From positions 30,213-94,212 of the forward strand of contig MKRJ01000034.1 of NCBI GenBank assembly GCA_001896885.1: a stretch of DNA of 64,000 nucleotides, in the 5' to 3' direction. The stretch comes from Rhizobiales bacterium 65-79. GTDB taxonomy: Bacteria; Pseudomonadota; Alphaproteobacteria; Rhizobiales; Rhizobiaceae. The notes beneath the pieces were generated by a model, which ran no database searches, was not told the DNA's origin, and saw only the letters and a program-made list of their open reading frames with translations. The translations under genes were made by a program, and so were the position numbers. This document shows positions 57,644 through 64,000 of the stretch, piece after piece. Positions within the stretch are counted from its first letter, which is position 1. Each line of letters starts with the position of its first letter.

Positions 57644-57877
57644 ATGGAAGACAGGACGCCTACAGGAAATCCCGACAGCCTCAAGAGGGCGAGGAACGAG
57701 CGCGCTCCCGCCGAAAGCCGCAACCTGAGGGAAACGGGCAGGCACGTTCCCAAGCATTTCGACGACACGGAACGGAAGCCGGAACTCGAGCCGCCCGTGG
57801 AATTGCCGCCGAAGAAGCCGTTCGGCCTGTCGCGCAAGCGGGCGGAGCCGGACAAGCCGGGCGGGAACAGAAATTAG
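57644..57877 (+). CDS. Small charged disordered protein of unknown function
   Basis: 77 residues, rich in Arg, Glu, Pro and Lys (ERAPAESRNLRETGRHVPKH, ELEPPVELPPKKPFGLSRKR); no hydrophobic core, so probably disordered. Ribosome site GGAGAAGG before ATG. Unknown family. Ends ahead of a hairpin at 57926-57944. Confidence 0.55.
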   Translation: MEDRTPTGNPDSLKRARNERAPAESRNLRETGRHVPKHFDDTERKPELEPPVELPPKKPFGLSRKRAEPDKPGGNRN

Positions 57878-57925
57878 TCTATTTGGCCGCCGGCCGAAGA
57901 TACGCCCTCATTCCCCTGGAACAGT

Positions 57926-57944
57926 CTCCCGCCTGCGGCGGGAG
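57926..57944. terminator. Perfect hairpin between convergent genes
   Basis: CTCCCGCC-TGC-GGCGGGAG, 8-bp perfect stem. Flanked by CCCTCATTCCCC and GGCGAGGGG, so it resembles the palindromic repeat family. Likely ends transcription of the 57644 gene and of the FAD-linked oxidase. Confidence 0.55.
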
Positions 57945-57973
57945 GGCGAGGGGCATGTCGGCGCGCCGCGGGG

Positions 57974-59401
57974 TCAGATCACCTTGCCCGGATTCATGAT
58001 GCCGAGCGGATCGAAGGCCTGCTTGACCCGGCGCATCAGGTCGATGGCGACCGGCGGCGCGGTGGCGATCAGTTCGTCGCGCTTCAGCGTGCCGATGCCA
58101 TGCTCGGCCGAGATCGAACCGGAAAGCGCGCGCACCACGCCGTGCACGGCGCCGTTCATGTCGTGGTAGCGGTTCAGGAAGGCCGCGCCGTCGGCGCCGA
58201 GGGGCTGCGAGATGTTGAAGTGCAGGTTGCCGTCGCCCATGTGGCCGAAGCAGACGACGCGCGCGCCCGGCACGACCTCCTGGACCACCTTCGACGCCCG
58301 CTCGATGAATTCGGGAATGGCGGCAACAGGTACCGAGATATCGTGCTTGATCGAGGCGCCTTCCGGCTTCTGCGAGTCCGGCATGGTCTCGCGCAGGCGC
58401 CAGAGCGTTGCCGCCTGGGCCAGATTGGCGGCGAGCGCGGCGTCGAGGATCAGCCCCCGCTCCAGCCCCTCGCCCAGGATCTCCTCGATCAGGCCGCGCG
58501 CGTCCTCGGCCGAGCGTCCGGACGACACCTGCATCAGCACGTACCACGGGCAGGCGGTCGCGAGCGGCGCGGCTGAACCGGGAATATGACGGACGGTGAA
58601 ATCGAGGATGATCGACTGGATCAGTTCGAAGGCGGTCAGGCCGCTCCCCGCCCGGTCGATCGCCAGCGCGAAGAACTCGAGCGCCTTTGCAGGCGATTCC
58701 AGCCCGATCCATGCCACCTCGTTGCCGCGCGGTTTCGGGAACAGCTTCATCACCGCCGCCGTGATGACGCCGAGCGTGCCCTCGCCGCCCACGAACAGAT
58801 CCTTCAAATCGTAGCCGGTATTGTCCTTCTTCAGCTTGCGCAGATCGTCGAAGATTTCGCCGTTCGGCATGACCACCTCGACGCCGAGGCAGAGTTCGCG
58901 CGCGTTGCCATAGGCAAGCACGCCCGTGCCGCCGGCATTGGAGGAGAGATTGCCGCCGATCCGGCATGTGCCCTGCGAAGCGAGCGACAGCGGAAAAAGG
59001 CGGTTCGCCGCGTCCGCCGCTTCCTGCAAGTTCTGCAGGATCACGCCGGCCTCCGCCGTGATCGTGTTGGAATGGAGATCGACCTCGCGGATGCGGTCGA
59101 GCCGCGCCAGCGACAGCACTACCTGGCGGCCGGACCGGTCCGGCTGCTGGCCGCCGACCAGGCCGGTATTGCCGCTTTGCGGCACGATCGGCGTACGCGT
59201 CTCGGTGGCGATCTTCATGATCCGGCTCACCTCGTCCACGGTGCCCGGCCGCAGCACCAGCGGCGTGCTGCCGCCATAAAGGCCGCGCGGCTCGTGGACA
59301 TAAGGCTCGATGTCGGCGGGCGAACGCAACGCAAAACGGTCGCCGACGATCTCCGCGAAACGGTCGAGAAGCGCGGAGGGGAGATGAATATCATTGAGCA
59401 T
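57974..59401 (-). CDS. FAD-linked oxidase, D-2-hydroxyacid dehydrogenase/GlcD type
   Basis: 475 residues. FAD-binding PCMH region TPIVPQSGNTGLVGG, NLSSNAGGTGVLAYGNA and FVGGEGTLGVITAAVMKL, then the oxidase cap with VVCFGHMGDGNLHFNIS and SAEHGIGTLKRDELI. Closest to D-2-hydroxyglutarate dehydrogenase or glycolate oxidase subunit GlcD. No GlcE/GlcF genes are adjacent, favouring a single-chain dehydrogenase. Confidence 0.93.
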   Translation of the reverse strand: MLNDIHLPSALLDRFAEIVGDRFALRSPADIEPYVHEPRGLYGGSTPLVLRPGTVDEVSRIMKIATETRTPIVPQSGNTGLVGGQQPDRSGRQVVLSLARLDRIREVDLHSNTITAEAGVILQNLQEAADAANRLFPLSLASQGTCRIGGNLSSNAGGTGVLAYGNARELCLGVEVVMPNGEIFDDLRKLKKDNTGYDLKDLFVGGEGTLGVITAAVMKLFPKPRGNEVAWIGLESPAKALEFFALAIDRAGSGLTAFELIQSIILDFTVRHIPGSAAPLATACPWYVLMQVSSGRSAEDARGLIEEILGEGLERGLILDAALAANLAQAATLWRLRETMPDSQKPEGASIKHDISVPVAAIPEFIERASKVVQEVVPGARVVCFGHMGDGNLHFNISQPLGADGAAFLNRYHDMNGAVHGVVRALSGSISAEHGIGTLKRDELIATAPPVAIDLMRRVKQAFDPLGIMNPGKVI

Positions 59402-59469
59402 GACAGGTGATTCCAGAAATGATTTCAGGCTCCTCGATCAGCGGCTCGTACCGGACGATCCGCCCCCGA

Positions 59470-59595
59470 ACTCATCACCCCTCCGCCGCCTTCGGCGGCA
59501 CCTCTCCCATCGAGGGGGAGGAAGGCGGGTAGTCTGGCGCGCTCCCCCTCGACGAGGAGGGTCCGGACGACAGGCCGGGGGTGGGGTGAGCATGC
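59470..59595. repeat. Palindromic intergenic element (family A)
   Basis: Order of blocks CACCCCTCCG, GCCGCC-TTC-GGCGGC hairpin, ACCTCTCCC..GAGGGGGAGGAAGG, then GCTCCCCCTCG..GAGGAGGGTCCG and GGGGGTGGGGTG. The same order is found inside glyS at 62480-62597. It fills the gap between the FAD-linked oxidase and Sua5 genes. Confidence 0.75.
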
Positions 59596-59621
59596 GGAAG
59601 TGAAAGTCACTGCCTGACGCA

Positions 59622-60596
59622 TTACGCCGTGCGGCTCTCGATGTCACGCGGCGCGGCGGCGCGGCGGAGGCGGTCGTTGATCGCCTCGCCCAATCCGTCG
59701 AAGGGGATGGGCTCGACCGCGATGACCGATGCGCCGGTCGCATCGAGTTCATGGAGCATGGAGAAGAGATTGGCCGCCGCCTCGCGCAGGCTGCCGCGGG
59801 GCGAAAGGTTGCGCACCGCCTTCGCGGCGTCCGCGCCCTTCGCACGCTTCGGACCGAACGCAAGGAGCGCCTCGCCGGCGGCGATTTCGGCCGCGTTCAG
59901 CCTCACCCTGGCCCGGGGCGCATAGTGCGACGAGAGCATGCCCGGGGCCTCGACGCCCGCCGGCGCGCCGCGCTCAAGCTTGAGGCCGGCGGCCTCCTCT
60001 ATCTCTTCCGCCGCCAGCCCGCCCGGCCTGAGCAGCCTGAGCCGCTCGCCCTCGATTTTGACGATGGTGGATTCGACGCCCACCGGCGTCGGCCCGTCGT
60101 CGACGATGAGTGCGATGCGCGCGCCGAGGTCGGCCTCGACGGCCGGCGCGGAGGTGCCGCTGATGTGGCCGGAGGAATTGGCGCTCGGCGCTGCGAGGGG
60201 CCGGCCGGTGCGGGCGATGAGGCGCGAGATGAAACCGGTCGGCATGCGGAGCGCGATCGTGTCGAGCCCCGCCCGCACCAGCGGGTGGATGTCGGCGCCC
60301 TTTTTCAGCGGCAGGACGAGGGTGAGCGGCCCCGGCCAGAACTTTGCAGCCAGGCGCCGCGACAGCGGATCGAATTCGCCGATCCCTTCCGCCATCTCCA
60401 TGCCGTCGACATGGACGATCAGCGGGTTGAAGCGCGGCCGGGCCTTCACCTCATAGATGCGCGCCACCGCGTCGCCATTGGTGGCGTCGGCGGCAAGGCC
60501 GTAGACCGTCTCGGTCGGGACGGCCACCGGATTGCCCGCCAGGATGAGCTTCGCGGCCTTCTCCAATGCCTCCCCGGCCGCCAGGATCACCGCCAC
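59622..60596 (-). CDS. L-threonylcarbamoyladenylate synthase (Sua5/TsaC family)
   Basis: 324 residues, the two-domain Sua5 form. The YrdC domain shows AVPTETVYGLAADATNGDAV, KARPRFNPLIVHV, FWPGPLTLVLPLKKG and GRPLAAPSANSSGHIS; the C-terminal Sua5 domain starts around GMLSSHYAPRARV. Uses threonine, bicarbonate and ATP to make the precursor of t6A37 in tRNA. A palindromic repeat follows its 3' end. Confidence 0.94.
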   Translation of the reverse strand: MAVILAAGEALEKAAKLILAGNPVAVPTETVYGLAADATNGDAVARIYEVKARPRFNPLIVHVDGMEMAEGIGEFDPLSRRLAAKFWPGPLTLVLPLKKGADIHPLVRAGLDTIALRMPTGFISRLIARTGRPLAAPSANSSGHISGTSAPAVEADLGARIALIVDDGPTPVGVESTIVKIEGERLRLLRPGGLAAEEIEEAAGLKLERGAPAGVEAPGMLSSHYAPRARVRLNAAEIAAGEALLAFGPKRAKGADAAKAVRNLSPRGSLREAAANLFSMLHELDATGASVIAVEPIPFDGLGEAINDRLRRAAAPRDIESRTA

Positions 60597-60765
60597 GATG
60601 CTTACCCTTCATTAACCCTGCCGTCACCTAAGCCGCGCGCCGGCGACTGGCAAGCATCGGACGCACGCTTTCGTTAATGAGTAGAATGCTAGAGGTTTTC
60701 GCAAGAGGACGGCAATCGTCCGCATCTATCCTGATACGGACGGCAACTTTGCGGGGCAGTTCTTC

Positions 60766-61485
60766 TTGACGCGAATATTCGCAGGGCTGGTCTTCGCGAC
60801 GTTCCTGACGACGGGGGCGGCCTCGGCGTCGTCCTTCGTCACGCCGGAACCCATGACCGCGAAACTCGGGCCTTCGATGATCGCGCTCGGCGAGCCGGTC
60901 GCGGCTGCCAGCCAGCCGGCACCGGACGAGAAGATCGCGAAGGCAATCGACCGGACTCCGCTCGAATATCCCTTGCCGGGCGGCAAGGTGCCGGTCTTCC
61001 GCGCTTCCGGCAAAATAGTCGTCAGGACACCCCTGAACTATCCCGCGCCCGCCGGCGATCCGAAGCCGGCCGAGGCCGCGCCGTCGCCTGCCGACGTGAG
61101 CTTCGTCAAGGTAAGCCCCTCGATTATCGCAATGGCGCCGGAACCGGCGGTCAGCTTCGAGGAAGTCGCGGCGGTGGGCGACGATGCGGCGGACGCCGAA
61201 GCCTCCAGGCGCGATCTCTTCGGGTCGGGCCCGACCGTGATACGCGCGGGCGTGATCAATGATGGCGGCGCGACCGCGGTCTCCGTGCCGGGCCCGGCGA
61301 AGAAACAGGCGACCGCGCGGTATTCATCCGCGATGGGCGGCTCCCAGCCCGCCGCGAACAGCTACGCCGCACCGCAGACAGCGGCATCCCAGCAGGCGCC
61401 GTCGAAACAGCCGGACGTGCCGATCCCGTCACCGACGCCGGCGCCGCCGCCTTCGAACATCATCCCCGAGGCAAAAATCCGGTAG
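60766..61485 (+). CDS. Secreted Pro/Ala-rich protein with interleaved repeats, unknown function
   Basis: 239 residues; the only start that keeps the signal peptide is TTG 60766 (TRIFAGLVFATFLTTGAASAS). The mature protein contains two pairs of repeats in the order A-B-B'-A': KLGPSMIALGEPVA / KVSPSIIAMAPEPAV and RTPLEYPLPGG / RTPLNYPAPAG. The C-terminal third is low-complexity (QTAASQQAPSKQPDVPIPSP). No cysteines. Probably periplasmic or envelope-bound. Convergent with glyS, 17 bases apart. Confidence 0.6.
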   Translation: MTRIFAGLVFATFLTTGAASASSFVTPEPMTAKLGPSMIALGEPVAAASQPAPDEKIAKAIDRTPLEYPLPGGKVPVFRASGKIVVRTPLNYPAPAGDPKPAEAAPSPADVSFVKVSPSIIAMAPEPAVSFEEVAAVGDDAADAEASRRDLFGSGPTVIRAGVINDGGATAVSVPGPAKKQATARYSSAMGGSQPAANSYAAPQTAASQQAPSKQPDVPIPSPTPAPPPSNIIPEAKIR

Positions 61486-61502
61486 CGGCGGCGGTCAGCG
61501 CC

Positions 61503-63932
61503 TCAGCCGCCGATCCTGGAGAAATCCGCGACCTGGCCGGTCGCCTCGCGGATCCGCGCCAGAAGCGCCAGCCGATTGGCGCGCACGGCCTCTTCCTCGG
61601 CGTTCACCAGCACCTGTTCGAAGAAGGCGTCGACCGGCCCACGCAGCGCGGAAAGCGCCCGCATGGCGGCGGAAAAATCCTGCTTTCCAATGGCTTCGCC
61701 GGCTTCCTTCTCGGCCTGATTCACCGCTGCGTAGAGCGCCTTTTCGGCCGGCTCGGCGAAAAGTGCGGGATCGACCGCGGCGGCGATGCGCGTGCCCTTC
61801 TTCTCCTCGGCGGCAAGGATGTTCGCCGCCCGCTTGGTGCCGGCCAGCAGGTTCTTGCCATCCTCGGTGTCGAGGAAGGTGGAAAGGGCCTCGACGCGCC
61901 GGACGATGAGGAGGAGGTCGTCGTTATTTGCGCTCACGGCCGAGCGCTCGCTCCGCTCGCTGGCCTCCGCGCGGGCGGCCTGACCGGCCGGCGTCCGGTC
62001 GGACGCTCCGCTCGCCAGCACCGCGTCGATCAGGTCGTGCCGCGCGCCCTGATCGCGTAGATAGACCTTCAGGCGATCGTGAAAGAAGGAGAGGAGGTCC
62101 TTTCCGGCCCATTTCGAGAGCCCCAGCCTTACCCCGTTCTCGACCAATATCCGGATCACGCCCAGCGCCGCACGTCTCAGCGCATAGGGATCCTTCGATC
62201 CGGTCGGCTTCTCGTCGATCGCCCAGAAGCCGACCAGCGTGTCGAGCTTGTCGGCGAGCGCGACAGCGATCGACACGGGATCGGTCGGCACGCGATCGGA
62301 CGGGCCCTGCGGCTTGTAGTGTTCCTCGATCGCGGCGGCGACGGAAGGATGCTCGCCCTGCAGCGCCGCGTAGGTGCGGCCCATCTGGCCCTGAAGCTCG
62401 GGGAATTCGCCCACCACTTCGGTCTGGAGGTCGGCCTTGGCGAGGATAGCGGCGCGGCGGGCGAGCGTGGGGAAGGAGTGCCCACCCCCTCCGGCCCTTC
62501 GGGCCACCTCCCCCTCGGAGGGGGAGGAAAGCGGTGCCGTTCGCGCCTTTCCCTCCCCTGCGAGGGAAGGGTCCGACCGCAGGTCGGGGGTGGGGTGCAG
62601 TCCCTGCTTTTCCAATATTCTCGCCAGTTCCTCCGCCAGCCGCGCGATGCGCTCCACCCGCTCGCCCTGCGTGCCGAGCTTGGCGTGGAAGGTGACGCCG
62701 AGATGGTCGAGGCGGGCCATGCGCTGGTCGAGCGGCTTCTTCAGGTCCAGGCCGAATTTCTCGGCGGAGGCCGTGAGCCGGCCGAGGTCCGGCAGATCGG
62801 CCTGGTCGGTCTTCCAGAAATGCAGCGCGTCGGAAAGGCGGGCGCGCACCACCTTGCCGTTGCCGCGCGCGATCTCCTTGCCGCCGTCCTTCGCCTCGAT
62901 GTTCGCTGTGAGGAGGAAGTGGGGCGCCAGCTTTCCCTCCTCTTCGAGGGGTGGAGTGGCTGATTGCGCCCCCTCCGTCCGCTTCGCGGACACCTCCCCC
63001 CGTTGGAGTGAGGAAAAGGAGCAGACAAAGCATTTCTGGTTCGCCCTGATGGTCAGCCGCACGATCTCGGAGGGAATGGACAAAAAGTCCTCCTCGAACT
63101 CGCCCATCAGCACGACCGGCCATTCGACCAGCCCGGAAACCTCTTCCAGCAGGCCATCGTCCTCGACCAGTTCCAGTCCGCGGGCGAAGGCGAGGTTTCG
63201 GGCGTCGGCGAGGATGATCTCCTTGCGCCGTTCCGCGTCGAGCACGACCTTCGCCGCCTCCAGCCTAGCGACGTAGTCATCGAAGCGGCGCACGGTGATC
63301 GGGCCCGGTGCGTGAAAACGGTGGCCGTAGGTGACGTTGCCGGCGCGGATGCCATCGATCTCGAAATCGACCACCACCGGCTCCTCGGTCTCGGGGCCGA
63401 AGGTGCAGAGGATCGATTGCAGCGGCCGCACCCAGCGCAGCGCCTCGCCGCCGCGTCCCTCGATTTCGCCGTAGCGCACGCCCCTCGGACCGGAAGCCGC
63501 CCCCCAGCGCATGGATTTCGGCCATGGGAAATCGCGGATCACGCCGGGCAAAAGGTCGGCGATGATCTCGTCCGCCGCCCTGCCCGGCTTCGAGATGATT
63601 GCGACGTAGAAATCGCCCTTCTTCGGGTCGGTGCGGATTTCCGCCTCGTCCACCGAGGAAAGCCCGGCCGAGCGCAGAAACCCCTGCACGGCCTGCTCCG
63701 GCGCTTTGGTGGAGGGGCCCTTGCGCTCCTCGCGCACGTCGCGCGAGCGCGCGGTGAGGCCGCGCACGTCGAGCGTCAGCCGGCGCGGCGTCCAGTATTC
63801 GCGCGCCGCCTCGTAGGTCAGGCCGGCATCGACAAGCCCATCCGTCACCAGCTTCTTCAAATCGCCGGCGGCCTTGCGCTGCATGCGGGCGGGGATTTCC
63901 TCGGAGCGGAGTTCGAGAAGAAGGTCGGGCAT
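61503..63932 (-). CDS. glyS: Glycyl-tRNA synthetase beta subunit with three in-frame repeat insertions
   Basis: 809 residues. Core family segments are intact: [46 protein letters not shown] [23 protein letters not shown]-like [33 protein letters not shown]. Three stretches (about residues 305-333, 446-485 and 643-668) interrupt otherwise normal sequence and are encoded by palindromic GC-rich repeats; without them about 714 residues remain, the usual size. The alpha subunit glyQ would be expected upstream, outside the window. The last 68 bases of the window show no gene. Confidence 0.95.
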   Translation of the reverse strand: MPDLLLELRSEEIPARMQRKAAGDLKKLVTDGLVDAGLTYEAAREYWTPRRLTLDVRGLTARSRDVREERKGPSTKAPEQAVQGFLRSAGLSSVDEAEIRTDPKKGDFYVAIISKPGRAADEIIADLLPGVIRDFPWPKSMRWGAASGPRGVRYGEIEGRGGEALRWVRPLQSILCTFGPETEEPVVVDFEIDGIRAGNVTYGHRFHAPGPITVRRFDDYVARLEAAKVVLDAERRKEIILADARNLAFARGLELVEDDGLLEEVSGLVEWPVVLMGEFEEDFLSIPSEIVRLTIRANQKCFVCSFSSLQRGEVSAKRTEGAQSATPPLEEEGKLAPHFLLTANIEAKDGGKEIARGNGKVVRARLSDALHFWKTDQADLPDLGRLTASAEKFGLDLKKPLDQRMARLDHLGVTFHAKLGTQGERVERIARLAEELARILEKQGLHPTPDLRSDPSLAGEGKARTAPLSSPSEGEVARRAGGGGHSFPTLARRAAILAKADLQTEVVGEFPELQGQMGRTYAALQGEHPSVAAAIEEHYKPQGPSDRVPTDPVSIAVALADKLDTLVGFWAIDEKPTGSKDPYALRRAALGVIRILVENGVRLGLSKWAGKDLLSFFHDRLKVYLRDQGARHDLIDAVLASGASDRTPAGQAARAEASERSERSAVSANNDDLLLIVRRVEALSTFLDTEDGKNLLAGTKRAANILAAEEKKGTRIAAAVDPALFAEPAEKALYAAVNQAEKEAGEAIGKQDFSAAMRALSALRGPVDAFFEQVLVNAEEEAVRANRLALLARIREATGQVADFSRIGG
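61930..62007 (-). repeat. In-frame repeat insertion 3 in glyS (C-terminal)
   Basis: About 78 bases encode [20 protein letters not shown] and following SAVSAN between VLASGA and [15 protein letters not shown], which are normally joined. A 12-bp direct repeat CGCTCCGCTCGC lies at 61949-61960 and 62004-62015, and the segment is palindrome-rich. Its sequence is not the same family as the other two inserts. Confidence 0.6.
62480..62597 (-). repeat. In-frame repeat insertion 2 in glyS (complete family A element)
   Basis: The block order matches 59470-59595: CACCCCCTCCG, GGCCC-TTC-GGGCC hairpin, CCTCCCCCTCG..GAGGGGGAGG, CTCCCCTGCGAGGGAAGGGTCCG and GGGGGTGGGGTG. The ends CCCACCCCC and GGGGGTGGG are inverted. 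It adds about 39 codons (residues 446-485) between EKQGL and [16 protein letters not shown] without a frameshift or stop. Confidence 0.75.
62935..63020 (-). repeat. In-frame repeat insertion 1 in glyS (half family A element)
   Basis: About 28 codons (residues 305-333) between ANQKCFVC and GKLAPHFLL. It contains a perfect hairpin GTCCGC-TTC-GCGGAC at 62977-62991 followed by ACCTCCCCCC..GAGG, as in the half element at 381-430. In other GlyS proteins the KCF...GKLAP join is a few residues. Confidence 0.7.
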
Positions 63933-64000
63933 CAGAGGTTCCTAACCCGCATGCTTTCCTCCATTTTGCACGTCCTCGCGCCAAAGGCGCTGCGGGCGTG

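Noticed and set aside
63933..64000. glyQ or another gene fragment at the window end
   Set aside because: The final 68 bases contain no readable protein motif on either strand and are too short to judge.

Overview
The window is a GC-rich chromosomal segment of an alphaproteobacterium in the order Hyphomicrobiales (Rhizobiales), probably Phyllobacteriaceae or a near relative. The order-level call rests on the CcrM-type methyltransferase, the ctaC-ctaD-ctaB-coxF-ctaG-ctaE-DUF983-SURF1 oxidase cluster, an IalB-family protein, an HWE-type histidine kinase, the RibB protein with a dead RibA-like domain, and abundant palindromic intergenic repeats. The genus cannot be read from the sequence. No tRNA, rRNA, CRISPR array, transposase or integrase was seen.

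Layout. 1-12.5 kb: a truncated HAD hydrolase, ccrM, a second HAD hydrolase, a lipoprotein, thrC with an M16 protease and an acetyltransferase, a large PAS-GGDEF-EAL protein, YidB-like and YqgE proteins, a DsbD-alpha-like protein and a peroxiredoxin. 12.6-21.8 kb, minus strand: rnhA-thrB-ispH, then the complete aa3 cytochrome c oxidase cluster including a 46-residue CoxF-like gene. 22-27 kb: IalB-like protein, TldD, and a polar amino-acid ABC transporter. 26.9-29.9 kb: a RES/Xre toxin-antitoxin pair beside rlmD-like and tlyA genes. 30-43.4 kb: pdxH, DnaJ-like, fabI, phosphatase, aroC, ribB, an HWE kinase, a LysR regulator facing an acyl-CoA dehydrogenase, a deacetylase and xseB. 43.4-46.4 kb: a small accessory block (VapBC, DUF1428, Phd-type/PIN pair, pirin) between xseB and dxs. 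46.5-64 kb: dxs, an adenylate cyclase, acyl-CoA dehydrogenase and isomerase, GH25 muramidase, purD, ubiA, small unknowns, an FAD-linked oxidase, Sua5/TsaC, a secreted repeat protein and glyS.

How genes connect. ispH and dxs belong to the non-mevalonate isoprenoid pathway that feeds ctaB (heme O) and ubiA (ubiquinone), both needed by the oxidase cluster. thrC and thrB are the last two threonine steps. The acyl-CoA dehydrogenase (50.4 kb) and the isomerase (49.5 kb) look like a beta-oxidation pair.

Most interesting signals: (i) glyS carries three extra in-frame segments made of GC-rich palindromic repeat DNA, two of them from a family also present in intergenic regions of this window; (ii) ten perfect copies of a 7-bp repeat lie just before ribB, with a second short heptamer array in the end of aroC; (iii) three toxin-antitoxin modules each have a readable promoter with a 17-bp spacer and an overlapping operator; (iv) conserved TM, repeat and hairpin features in the oxidase cluster. 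I saw no clear new defence or biosynthetic system.
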